Positions 8,997 to 17,966 of a DNA stretch of 37,093 nucleotides are shown here, in pieces; positions within the stretch are counted from its first letter, which is position 1; every line of letters begins with the position of its first letter. The stretch lies in assembly GCA_947444785.1 (NCBI GenBank), contig CANFBG010000007.1:1-37093 (forward strand), in the 5' to 3' direction. The translations under genes and the position numbers were made by a program. The notes beneath the pieces are model-generated. The model saw only the letters and a program-made list of their open reading frames with translations. It was not told the origin of the DNA and made no database searches. The DNA is from Microbacteriaceae bacterium. GTDB taxonomy: Bacteria > Actinomycetota > Actinomycetes > Actinomycetales > Microbacteriaceae.

Positions 8997-10820
8997 ATGA
9001 CGTCCCCTGAAACAACTGCACCGAGCGAGGCAGATACTGCCCCCGTGTCCATTACCTTTTCCGAGCTAGGCCTCGGTGACGCGGTTCTCAAAGCACTGAA
9101 GGACGTCGGTTACGAGACGCCCTCCGCCATCCAGGCTGCCACCATCCCGGCGCTTCTCGCCGGACGCGACGTCGTGGGCCTGGCCCAGACGGGCACCGGA
9201 AAGACCGCCGCCTTCGCACTCCCCATCCTCGATCGCCTCGACCTGTCGCAGAAGAACCCGCAGGCCCTCGTCCTCGCGCCGACCCGCGAGCTCGCCCTCC
9301 AGGTCTGCGAGGCGTTCGAGAAGTATGCGTCGCACCTGCGCGGCGTGCACGTGCTGCCCGTCTACGGCGGACAGGCCTACGGCGTTCAGCTGAGCGCCCT
9401 GCGCCGCGGCGTGCACATCGTCGTCGGTACGCCCGGTCGCATCATGGACCACCTCGAAAAGGGCACCCTGAACCTGTCGGAGCTCAAGTACCTCGTGCTC
9501 GATGAGGCCGACGAGATGCTGAAGATGGGCTTCGCGGAAGACGTCGAGACGATCCTCGCCGACACCCCCGACGACAAGCAGGTCGCCCTGTTCTCGGCCA
9601 CCATGCCTCCCCAGATCCGCCGCATCTCCAAGAAGTACCTGAACGACCCCGAAGAGATCACGGTCAAGAACAAGACCACGACCTCCGCGAACACCACCCA
9701 GCGCTACCTGATGGTGTCCTACCCGCAGAAGGTCGATGCCCTGACCCGCATCCTCGAGGTCGAGAACTTCGAGGGGATGATCGTCTTCGTTCGCACCAAG
9801 AACGAGACCGAGACCCTCGCCGAGAAGCTTCGCGCCCGGGGTTTCTCCGCCCTCGCGATCAACGGCGATGTGCCCCAGGCCACCCGGGAGCGCACCGTCG
9901 AGCAGCTGAAGTCCGGCAAGCTCGACATCCTCGTCGCCACGGATGTCGCGGCCCGAGGCCTCGACGTCGAGCGCATCAGCCACGTCGTGAACTACGACAT
10001 CCCGATCGACACCGAGAGCTACGTGCACCGCATCGGTCGCACGGGTCGCGCGGGCCGCAGCGGTGCCGCCATCAGCTTCGTCACGCCCCGCGAGCGCCAC
10101 CTGCTCACGGCCATCGAGCGGGCCACCCGCCAGCCGCTGACCCAGATGCAGCTGCCGAGCGTCGAAGACGTCAACGTGACGCGCCTGACCCGGTTCGACG
10201 ATGCCATCACCGAGGCGCTCAGCCAGGCCGAGCGCATCCGCCAGTTCCGCGACATCGTCGGTCACTACGTCGAGCACCATGACGTTCCCGAGGCAGACGT
10301 GGCGGCCGCCCTGGCCGTTGTCGCCCAGGGTGACACCCCGCTGCTGCTCTCCCCCGAGCCCGTCCGGTCACAGCGCTTCGAGCGGGATGACCGCGAGCGC
10401 GGCGACCGCAACCAGCGCGACGACCGCGCCCCCCGCCGCGAGGACCGCAGCACCCGGGACGACCGCGGTGACCGTGCCTCCAGCGCCGGTGAGCGCCGTC
10501 CGCGCTCCAGCGACCGCCCAATGGCGCAGTACCGCATCGAGGTCGGCAAGCGCCACAAGGTCGAGCCGCGTCAGATCGTCGGCGCAATCGCGAACGAGGG
10601 CGGCCTGAGCCGCGACGACTTCGGCCACATCAAGATCCTGCCCGAGTTCTCCCTCGTCGAGCTGCCGGCAGACCTGCCCGGCAACATTCTCGAGAAGCTG
10701 TCGAACACCCGCATCAGCGGCAAGCTGATCGAGATCCGTGCCGACCGAGCCGGCGCCCCGCGCCGCGAGGAGCAGCGCGGCGACCGTGGCGGCGCCGAGC
10801 GCAAGACGTACCGCAGCTAG
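8997..10820 (+). CDS. DEAD/DEAH-box ATP-dependent RNA helicase with DbpA-type C-terminal RNA-binding domain
   Basis: AQTGTGKT, PTRELALQV, VLDEADEML, SATMP, HRIGRTGRAGR motifs; Arg/Asp-rich linker followed by YRIEVGKRHKVEPRQIVGAIANEGGL. Confidence 0.94.
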   Translation: MTSPETTAPSEADTAPVSITFSELGLGDAVLKALKDVGYETPSAIQAATIPALLAGRDVVGLAQTGTGKTAAFALPILDRLDLSQKNPQALVLAPTRELALQVCEAFEKYASHLRGVHVLPVYGGQAYGVQLSALRRGVHIVVGTPGRIMDHLEKGTLNLSELKYLVLDEADEMLKMGFAEDVETILADTPDDKQVALFSATMPPQIRRISKKYLNDPEEITVKNKTTTSANTTQRYLMVSYPQKVDALTRILEVENFEGMIVFVRTKNETETLAEKLRARGFSALAINGDVPQATRERTVEQLKSGKLDILVATDVAARGLDVERISHVVNYDIPIDTESYVHRIGRTGRAGRSGAAISFVTPRERHLLTAIERATRQPLTQMQLPSVEDVNVTRLTRFDDAITEALSQAERIRQFRDIVGHYVEHHDVPEADVAAALAVVAQGDTPLLLSPEPVRSQRFERDDRERGDRNQRDDRAPRREDRSTRDDRGDRASSAGERRPRSSDRPMAQYRIEVGKRHKVEPRQIVGAIANEGGLSRDDFGHIKILPEFSLVELPADLPGNILEKLSNTRISGKLIEIRADRAGAPRREEQRGDRGGAERKTYRS

Positions 10821-10830
10821 AGAAGAACCT

Positions 10831-10885
10831 GACCGCCGTGTCGAAGGAACCTCAATCCGGGGCGGCTTCGGCCGGCGGTCTTTTT
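10831..10885 (+). terminator. Rho-independent terminator of the DEAD-box helicase gene
   Basis: gaccgccg (10831-10838) / cggcggtc (10873-10880) followed by ttttt. Confidence 0.7.
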
Positions 10886-11571
10886 CATGAGGTTGGCGGG
10901 GCGCCCAGAGCGGTCGCGAGGTCACCCAGCGCGTGGATGGTGAGGTCCGGTGCCGTGAAGTAACTCGGGTACGCCTCGCCTGTGCGATTGAGCCATGCGG
11001 TAGACAATCCTGCCGCCGCAGCCCCGTGGATGTCCCACGGGTGCACGGCCACCAGCATGGCCTCCTCCGGCCGAAAACCTGCCACACGGGCGGCATAGTC
11101 ATAGGCACCCCGTGCCGGCTTCCAGACGCCTGCGTCCTCGACTGAGAGGAGTGCCTGGAACTCTGTGCGCAGTCCAGCGCGTTCCACCAACCCTTCGGCG
11201 AGCGACGCGGCACCGTTTGAGAGCGTGACGAGAGTGTGTCCAGCACGTCTCAAGGCCCGAACACCGCCTGCCACATCCGGGTGGAGTTCCAGCCCGGTGA
11301 GACCGAGCATGATGTGGGAAACGGCATCGTCCAAGGTCGTCATCAGCGTCTCGGCCCGAAGCGCCCTCCGCAGGAGGTCTGCACCGATCACGCCGAATCT
11401 CTCGCTGCCGCCGGCCGCCGCGAGGGCGAACCCGTCACGAAGCACGCCGGCAAACCAGACCTGGGCGAGGTGCGCCGGGGCTCCGACGGCGACGAAGCGA
11501 GCGATCAGGGGCCGCATATCCGAGAGGGTCTCATTCACGTCGAACACGATTACCCGTGGCGAGATTCTCAT
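10885..11571 (-). CDS. haloacid dehalogenase type II / HAD-superfamily hydrolase
   Basis: RVIVFDVNETLSDM, TLVTLSNGAASLAEGLVERAGL, VWKPARGAYDYAARVAGF...MLVAVHPWDIHGAAAAGLSTAW. Confidence 0.88.
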   Translation of the reverse strand: MRISPRVIVFDVNETLSDMRPLIARFVAVGAPAHLAQVWFAGVLRDGFALAAAGGSERFGVIGADLLRRALRAETLMTTLDDAVSHIMLGLTGLELHPDVAGGVRALRRAGHTLVTLSNGAASLAEGLVERAGLRTEFQALLSVEDAGVWKPARGAYDYAARVAGFRPEEAMLVAVHPWDIHGAAAAGLSTAWLNRTGEAYPSYFTAPDLTIHALGDLATALGAPPTS

Positions 11572-11589
11572 CCCTGTCTCCTCACACCC

Positions 11590-14016
11590 CTAGCGACCGG
11601 TCCCCGGCACCACAGCGGGTGCGGGGTTTGTCGCACGAGGACCGCCTTGACCGGTGGGCGGCACCTGATCACCGGGCGAAGGCTCGGGCACCACGAGTGA
11701 ACCGTCGCTGATGTAGACGGTGATGACCGCGCCACGGGATGCGGACCCTGTCGGACTGCTTCGTGCCACCAGCCCGGGCTCCAAAGCCGAGGCGGTTGCT
11801 CCCCCGTCGGCGAATTCAAAGCCGTTCGCCTGAATGACGGTACGGGCCTGCTCCATCGACAGGCCAAGCACGCTGGGAACGGGTACCTGGATGCCGCGAA
11901 CCATGGCCGGGTCGGGCGCAGGGAAGGCATCCCCGCCATACTTCGCGTCGGCGATCGTCGTGTACTCGCGCCAGACGTTGTGCCGCAGAGATGTGCCGGA
12001 CGTTCCGTCGACCCGCACCCGCATCGAGACGCTGCTTGCGACGTTGCCGACCCAGACAGCGGTGGCGAGCTTGGTCGACGCGCCGACGAACCAGGTGTCC
12101 TTCTCATCGTTGGTCGTACCGGTCTTGCCGAAATGCGGAATGCCGTTGCGCGGGTTAGACGCCGTGGCGGTTCCCCCGGTGACGACCGTGGTCAGGGCGT
12201 AGGCCATGGTTGCGGCGACCTCGGGCGATACTGCGGGGCTGCAGTCGGTCTGCGGTACGGGGATCTCGTTACCGCTGGAGTCGACGATGCGGTCGATGGC
12301 GAGGGGCGCGCAGTAGATTCCATTGTTTGCAATTCCGGCGAATGCGGCGGCCATGTTCAGCGGTGCGACCTCGTTCGTGCCCAGGATGTCGGAGACATAC
12401 GAGGTGAGCACGGTTCCGTCCGCACGCTCGACCCCGAAGGCCTGGGCCGTCTTGCGGATCTCGCACTGGTCGAGCCGCTTGGCCATGTTGATATAGGCGT
12501 TGTTCACCGATGCCGACGTGGCGCCGAGCACGGTCACCGTCCCGGGGTTCGACCCGCCGTCATTGCGCGGGGCGTACGGTGGCCCGCTGAGCGGACCATC
12601 GCAACTGTTTCGAAAAGTCGACACGTCGTACGTCTGTGGGCTGCCGTTCACCCGCTCGTCGAGGGCATTGCCGTTTTTGAGCCACTCCGCGAGGGTGAAG
12701 ACCTTGTAGGTCGACCCGACCTGGAACCCGTTCGAGCCGCCGGTGGCCTGATCGGTGCTGTAGTTCACGGCCGTGGACTCGGCGGTCGGGGCATCCGGGT
12801 CGGCGTTGAAGTCCTTGTTCTGCGCCATCGCGAGAATGCGCCCGGTTCCCGGCTCGACGGTCACGAGCGACGAGCCGAGATCGAGTTGATCGCTCGATTT
12901 CGGAACGTTGGCGTTGGTCGCGTCACGGGCCCCCGTCTGCAGGTCGACATCCAGCGTGGTGAAAATGTCATAGCCGCCGAGCCTCAGCGTGTTGCTGGCA
13001 CCGTTCTCATCCACGCCGAGGATCTTCTGGTTGTCGATGATGCGACTGACGTAGTTGCAGAAGAACCCGGCGCCCAACTCGTTGGCCGTCTGGCAGCCGG
13101 TCGAGGGCATCGTGATCACGGGAGTCACCGGAGTGGCCGCCGCCTCGTCGTGCTGCGCCTGGGTGATGCGGTTCTCGCGCAGCATCGAGGGAAGCACATC
13201 GAGATCCCGGCGGGCCTGGTTGGCTGCCACGTTGTCGGGGTCATCGATTCGAAGCCCGTTGGGCTGGTTCACGGTCGCGATGAGACTGGCCGCCTGAGCG
13301 ACGCTGAGGTCCGCAGCCCTGACGCCGTAGTACAGCATCGAGGCCGCCTGAATACCGTAGGTCTGACCGCCGAATCCGGCGATGTTGAGGTAGCCGAGGA
13401 GGATCTCGTCCTTGGTGAACTCCTTCTCCAAGCCGATGGCCAGTTTCATCTCACGGAGCTTGCGATCAACGCTCGTGCCCGTCGCGTCCTCGTAGGCGGC
13501 CGCCCGAAGTTCGGGGTCGGTCTCGGCTTCTGCGCGCTGTACCAGGATGTTCTTCACGTACTGCATGGAGATCGTCGAGGCGCCGGACTCCACTCCGCCC
13601 GAGGACGCATTGCCGAGCGCCGCCCGCAGTGTCGACGCGACGTCCACCCCGCCATGCGAGTAGAACCTGGGATCCTCGGTCGCGATCACGGCATCCTTGG
13701 CGAACTGGGAGATCTCGTCCCAGCCGACCTCCTCCCGATTCTGCGCGAAGACGGATGCGAGGAGCACCGGATTATCTGCACTGTCGACGGCATAGATATT
13801 TGTCTTCTGGGCCAGCACATCGGGCTTGATGTAGTCGGGCAGGTTCTCGAACAGGCCAATGGAGTTGTTCATGCTCATACCGGTTACGGCCAGCGCCGGC
13901 GTGACCATGACAGTGGCCAGAAGCCCTGCGATCGCGCTGAGCCCCACGATTGCGGTCAGGGCACCGAATTTGCCAGCCACGGAGAACCGGTCGGAAAGGC
14001 CGTCTGAACGGGGCAT
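11590..14016 (-). CDS. bifunctional transglycosylase/transpeptidase penicillin-binding protein with PASTA domain
   Basis: VIATEDPRFYSHGGVD glycosyltransferase-51 motif; GSTYKVFTLAEWL, HFGKTGTTNDEKDTWFVG transpeptidase motifs; C-terminal VPSVLGLSMEQARTVIQANGF PASTA. Confidence 0.93.
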   Translation of the reverse strand: MPRSDGLSDRFSVAGKFGALTAIVGLSAIAGLLATVMVTPALAVTGMSMNNSIGLFENLPDYIKPDVLAQKTNIYAVDSADNPVLLASVFAQNREEVGWDEISQFAKDAVIATEDPRFYSHGGVDVASTLRAALGNASSGGVESGASTISMQYVKNILVQRAEAETDPELRAAAYEDATGTSVDRKLREMKLAIGLEKEFTKDEILLGYLNIAGFGGQTYGIQAASMLYYGVRAADLSVAQAASLIATVNQPNGLRIDDPDNVAANQARRDLDVLPSMLRENRITQAQHDEAAATPVTPVITMPSTGCQTANELGAGFFCNYVSRIIDNQKILGVDENGASNTLRLGGYDIFTTLDVDLQTGARDATNANVPKSSDQLDLGSSLVTVEPGTGRILAMAQNKDFNADPDAPTAESTAVNYSTDQATGGSNGFQVGSTYKVFTLAEWLKNGNALDERVNGSPQTYDVSTFRNSCDGPLSGPPYAPRNDGGSNPGTVTVLGATSASVNNAYINMAKRLDQCEIRKTAQAFGVERADGTVLTSYVSDILGTNEVAPLNMAAAFAGIANNGIYCAPLAIDRIVDSSGNEIPVPQTDCSPAVSPEVAATMAYALTTVVTGGTATASNPRNGIPHFGKTGTTNDEKDTWFVGASTKLATAVWVGNVASSVSMRVRVDGTSGTSLRHNVWREYTTIADAKYGGDAFPAPDPAMVRGIQVPVPSVLGLSMEQARTVIQANGFEFADGGATASALEPGLVARSSPTGSASRGAVITVYISDGSLVVPEPSPGDQVPPTGQGGPRATNPAPAVVPGTGR

Positions 14017-14174
14017 GGTCTCGTCTTTCGGTACGGGTTGTCACTCCGGGAAGTCCGTCGAATCGGTCGCGACCAGGCAAAGACCCCCATTATGGGTACA
14101 CTCCACTATCTCCCGGGCGTCCCCATTGGAGAAACCGAGCGCACATTTCCGATGACACTCCCAGCCAGAACGAG

Positions 14175-14207
14175 AGAAGCCCCCGGCCGTACTGGCCGGG
14201 GGCTTCT
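14175..14207 (-). terminator. strong GC-rich hairpin downstream of the oxygenase-like gene
   Basis: agaagcccccggcc (14175-14188) / ggccgggggcttct (14194-14207), 5-nt loop, about 20 nt past the stop of the minus-strand gene. Confidence 0.7.
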
Positions 14208-14226
14208 GGGTCATGCGCTGGGAGGT

Positions 14227-15000
14227 TTACGCCTCGCTCATCACCGATGTCTCGGCCACTCCGCGGGCGGCAAGCGCCGCGGCCCGCGCTGCGAGCCGAC
14301 GCGTCTGCTCGGCCTGACCTGCATCCAGAATCTCCTGGGGAACCTCGACGTTGGGCACCCGGGCAACGCCGTTGTACTTCTCGATGTAGGCGTCAAGGGC
14401 GGGGCCCGACTCCCACGAGGTGATCAGGCAGTAGCGCGGCTCGGTGCCGTTGTGAGCCGCCGCGTGCCAGAGGCGCTGGGTGTCGACGATCAGCTGGGCG
14501 CCGGCGGGCAGGGCGATGCGGTACTCGACGCTCGGGTCGGTGCGGTTGTCACGCAGCACGAAGTAGCTGTCTTTGTCGTCCGTGAGGTTGAAGAATCCGC
14601 GTACGACCCAGCCGGTGCCATCCGGGTTGAGGCGGTTGTTGTCGTCCTGGTGCAGGTTGTAGAGGGCATCGGCGTAGTTGTTCGGCTGCAGCTCGATGAC
14701 GCGGCAGCGGCCGACGTTCGCGCCCGGCTCCTGCGCACGGCGCGTGAGGTTGGGGGCCTTCTCGATCTGGGACTGGACCCAGACGCCGTCCTTGTCGGTG
14801 CGCGGCGGCTTGTGGTTCCAGAAGCCGTTGCACTCGATGTCGCCGAAGGCGCTTGCCAGCGGGGCGAACTGTGTCTCGCCGGAGGACTTCCAGTCGACGA
14901 ACTCGATGTCGAGCCATTCCTTGGGGTCAAGTTCCTGGTTGTAGCGGTCGAGGACCACGTACCCGGTCTCCTCGAGCGCTGCTGATTTGATGTAAGCCAT
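14227..15000 (-). CDS. uncharacterised protein with 2OG-Fe(II) oxygenase/cupin-like HxD...H signature
   Basis: MAYIKSAALEETGYVVLDRYNQELDPKEW...LYNLHQDDNNRLNPDG...GAQLIVDTQRLWHAAAHNGTEPRYCLITSW; fold assignment inferred from motif spacing. Alternative start ATG at 15012. Confidence 0.6.
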   Translation of the reverse strand: MAYIKSAALEETGYVVLDRYNQELDPKEWLDIEFVDWKSSGETQFAPLASAFGDIECNGFWNHKPPRTDKDGVWVQSQIEKAPNLTRRAQEPGANVGRCRVIELQPNNYADALYNLHQDDNNRLNPDGTGWVVRGFFNLTDDKDSYFVLRDNRTDPSVEYRIALPAGAQLIVDTQRLWHAAAHNGTEPRYCLITSWESGPALDAYIEKYNGVARVPNVEVPQEILDAGQAEQTRRLAARAAALAARGVAETSVMSEA

Positions 15001-15166
15001 GATGAGAACCATGCCCTTTCGTTTGGGGCCAGCACGTTTTAACAGGCCCAACTGAGACAAGGGTACAACTGGCGCCCATGGCGTTGCCTGATCCACGCCG
15101 GGGGCCTCGGCGTCTAGAATTGCCAGTTGCACGGGCACACCGCATTCTGAGGGACGAAGCGAAACT

Positions 15167-17194
15167 ATGGTCATTGCCACGAACGTCGACGCGACCGCGG
15201 TCAATACTTTCGCCTGGCTGTCCGCCGCCGAGACGACGATCGTCGTTCCCGTCTACCAGCGCCAGTACCGCTGGGACATCGGTGCCTGTGAGCAGCTGCT
15301 GGGCGACATCCGCGCCGTGGCCGACTCGGAAGACCGGCACACCCACTTTCTCGGCTCGATCCTGTCGACCAACAGCACCGACGAGGCGGCAGCCGAACTG
15401 GTGCTGATCGACGGCCAGCAGCGGGTCACGACCCTGATGCTGCTGATCGCAGCCTTGCAGCACACCGTGCGCGCCGGGGATCCGGCCCTGGCAGCCGAAC
15501 TCGAGCGCGTGCTGGTGAGTCCCACGGACGCCACCCGCACGAAACTGCGCCCGCACCGCGCCTGGGCCAGCATCTTCGAGCGGGTCGTGCTCGATCTCCC
15601 GCTCGCTTTCGACGAGCAGCGCGACTCCCGATTCGACGACAACTACGCCTTCTTCCGTAGCCAGGTCCTCGCCGAGGAGGCCCCCCGCATCTGGGCCGGC
15701 CTGAAGAAGCTCGAGCACGTCGCGATCACCCTCGGTGCGGATGCGAACGCCCAGCAGATCTTCGAGAGCCTCAATTCCACGGGCGAGCCGCTGCGCGACC
15801 ACGAGCTCATCCACAACTATGTGCTGATGGGGCTGTCGCACGCCGAGCAGACCGAGATCGAAGACGACTTCTGGCTGCCGATCGAGACGAACACCGGCGA
15901 GTCGATCGGCACTTTCTGGCGGCACTTCCTCGTGATGACCACGGGCCGCGAGGTGGCGTTCGCCGGCGAGCGCGGGGTGTACGACGCCTTCCGGGCGGAG
16001 TTCCCGCGCCTTGATCTCGCCACGCTCAGGACGCACGCAGCCGAATGGCGGGAGTTCTCGGCGATCTATCGCATCCTGCTGGAGCCGCGGCTGCTGCCGG
16101 AGGCTGCGTTGGCCCGCCAGCTCGCCTACCTCAACACGTTCGGGCGGGGAATGTATCCCCTGGTCATGGGCGCCTACCGCGATCACTCGCGCGGCGAACT
16201 GACCCAGCACGCCCTCATCGTGCTCCTCGAGCAGATCCAGTCGCTGCAGCTCCGCCGGAAGATCGTCGGGCTGTCCAACGATCGTCTGGTCGCCCGCCTC
16301 TGCCGAGCCCGCCGCGTCTCCCCCGAATCGCTGGTGCTGGCGATCGCGCGGATCACTCCGAGCGACGAACGCGTCAGGGTCGCACTGAAGTTCGGCGCCC
16401 TCCCGCACGCAGCCTACGTACTGGGTCGCCTCGCCGATGTCGACACCCTGGAAGGCCTCGACGTCGAGCACATCTTCCCGCTGGCCCCATCAGACTCGTG
16501 GAGCGGCGATGGCGAGCGCGCGTGGGCCGATTACAGCGACGACGAGCAGAACAGCCACCGCGCGCTGGCCGCCACCCTCGGTAACCTGACGCTGCTTGAG
16601 CAGCCGCTGTCGGATCGTGCCATCGACAGGTCCTTCCCCGACAAGCGAGCCCTCTACGCAGTGAGCGCCATCGCCGCCACCGCTGAACTCGCTGAGGTTC
16701 CCGTCTGGGGCACCGCCGCGATCGCGATTCGTACGGTTGAGCAGACCGAGCAGTTCCTGCGGGTCTGGGCGCGTCCCGCCATAGTCGGTATCGATGACGA
16801 CGGACTCACCCCCATCCTCGACGCCGAACGCCGTCGTGGCTGGCCCCGCGGCTGGCAGAAGGAGTTCGACTACGTCGAGTACCGCGGCGAGCACTGGGAG
16901 ATCTACGACGTCAAGTCGCTCTTCAACCGCATCTTCAAGCGGCTCTGGGCGGATGCCCGGCCCGCCGTCGAGGCATTCAGCGACCGCCGCGGGGGTCCCA
17001 TCTACGACGCCCAGGCCTGGAACGGCCAGTGGGATGCGCTCGACGACTCTCACTACCTCTACATTGGCTGGGACTCGAAGTACATGCTGGCCGCGATTCA
17101 GGGCGTGCTGCAGGAGGCCGATTTTGCGGCCGAGGTCTTCGTGATCTATTCCTATGTCGGCACGGCCATGACCAAGGCGGCGGGCACCCGTTGA
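15167..17194 (+). CDS. DUF262 / DUF1524 domain protein (GmrSD-like, putative modification-dependent restriction endonuclease) with C-terminal extension
   Basis: VVPVYQRQYRW and VLIDGQQRVTTLMLL (DUF262); LDVEHIFPLAPSDSW and ATLGNLTLLEQPLSDRAIDRSFPDKRALY (DUF1524 HNH-like). Confidence 0.88.
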   Translation: MVIATNVDATAVNTFAWLSAAETTIVVPVYQRQYRWDIGACEQLLGDIRAVADSEDRHTHFLGSILSTNSTDEAAAELVLIDGQQRVTTLMLLIAALQHTVRAGDPALAAELERVLVSPTDATRTKLRPHRAWASIFERVVLDLPLAFDEQRDSRFDDNYAFFRSQVLAEEAPRIWAGLKKLEHVAITLGADANAQQIFESLNSTGEPLRDHELIHNYVLMGLSHAEQTEIEDDFWLPIETNTGESIGTFWRHFLVMTTGREVAFAGERGVYDAFRAEFPRLDLATLRTHAAEWREFSAIYRILLEPRLLPEAALARQLAYLNTFGRGMYPLVMGAYRDHSRGELTQHALIVLLEQIQSLQLRRKIVGLSNDRLVARLCRARRVSPESLVLAIARITPSDERVRVALKFGALPHAAYVLGRLADVDTLEGLDVEHIFPLAPSDSWSGDGERAWADYSDDEQNSHRALAATLGNLTLLEQPLSDRAIDRSFPDKRALYAVSAIAATAELAEVPVWGTAAIAIRTVEQTEQFLRVWARPAIVGIDDDGLTPILDAERRRGWPRGWQKEFDYVEYRGEHWEIYDVKSLFNRIFKRLWADARPAVEAFSDRRGGPIYDAQAWNGQWDALDDSHYLYIGWDSKYMLAAIQGVLQEADFAAEVFVIYSYVGTAMTKAAGTR

Positions 17195-17886
17195 CCCCTC
17201 AGTTCGAGAAAGACTTCTGGCAAGAGCACTGGGACCCGTCGCGCGCCGCGCCCGAAGGCCCAGACGAAGGCACGGCGAACCCCTACGTGATCGAGGAGAC
17301 AGTCGAACTATTGCCCTCGAGCGCCCTAGACGCCGGATGCGGCACCGGCGGCGAGGCGATCTGGCTCGCCGCCCGCGGCTGGCAGGTCACCGGCGCCGAT
17401 ATCTCATCCAATGCCCTCGCTGAGGCTGCGGCTCGGGCAACCGAGGCAGGAGTCTCCGGCAGGGTGACGTGGGTCGAGGCCGACCTGACCTTATGGGAAC
17501 CGCAAGCCCCGTTCGACCTGGTCATGACCAGCTACGCTCACGCGTCGATTCCGCAGCTGGAGTTCTACCACCGCATCTCTCGCTGGGTAGCTCCCGGCGG
17601 CACCCTGCTTATCGTCGGGCACCTGAACGACGACGCTCCCACGGCCGACGGCCATGATCTTCATCACAGCCACAGCGCACAGCCCGGCCACGGCCACGAT
17701 CACGGCGACCAGCCGCCTGTCGAGGCGACTGCCACCCTGTCCGCCATCCAGCGTGGCCTCAATCCCCTCGAGTGGCAGATCGAAACCGCCGAGGAGCGGT
17801 CCCGAAAGATGACGGGGCCAGACGACCAGGAAACACTTATTCGCGACGTCTGCGTTCGCGCCACACGACGCAGGTCGGCCGCTTAA
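17191..17886 (+). CDS. class I SAM-dependent methyltransferase (TehB-like) with His-rich insert
   Basis: LDAGCGTGGEAIWLAARGWQVTGADIS motif I, PFDLVMTSYAH, WVAPGGTLLIVGH; TTGA start/stop overlap with upstream DUF262 gene; HDLHHSHSAQPGHGHDHGDQ insert. Confidence 0.85.
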   Translation: MTPQFEKDFWQEHWDPSRAAPEGPDEGTANPYVIEETVELLPSSALDAGCGTGGEAIWLAARGWQVTGADISSNALAEAAARATEAGVSGRVTWVEADLTLWEPQAPFDLVMTSYAHASIPQLEFYHRISRWVAPGGTLLIVGHLNDDAPTADGHDLHHSHSAQPGHGHDHGDQPPVEATATLSAIQRGLNPLEWQIETAEERSRKMTGPDDQETLIRDVCVRATRRRSAA

Positions 17887-17966
17887 ACGCTCATCAAACC
17901 TCGCTCAACGCTGCGGCACGGGTGGCGGTGTCGACCTGACACCAAGCGACGCCGGCCAAGGGGTTG

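Noticed and set aside
11980-14007. 675-aa plus-strand ORF antisense to the PBP gene
   Set aside because: GC-driven antisense artefact; the opposite strand has intact PBP catalytic motifs.
14927-16471. 514-aa minus-strand ORF antisense to the DUF262 gene
   Set aside because: Antisense artefact; DUF262/DUF1524 motifs are on the plus strand.
17927-17943. Small inverted repeat ggtgtc-gacct-gacacc between the methyltransferase and fhs genes
   Set aside because: Only a 6-bp stem without T-tract; too weak to call a terminator.
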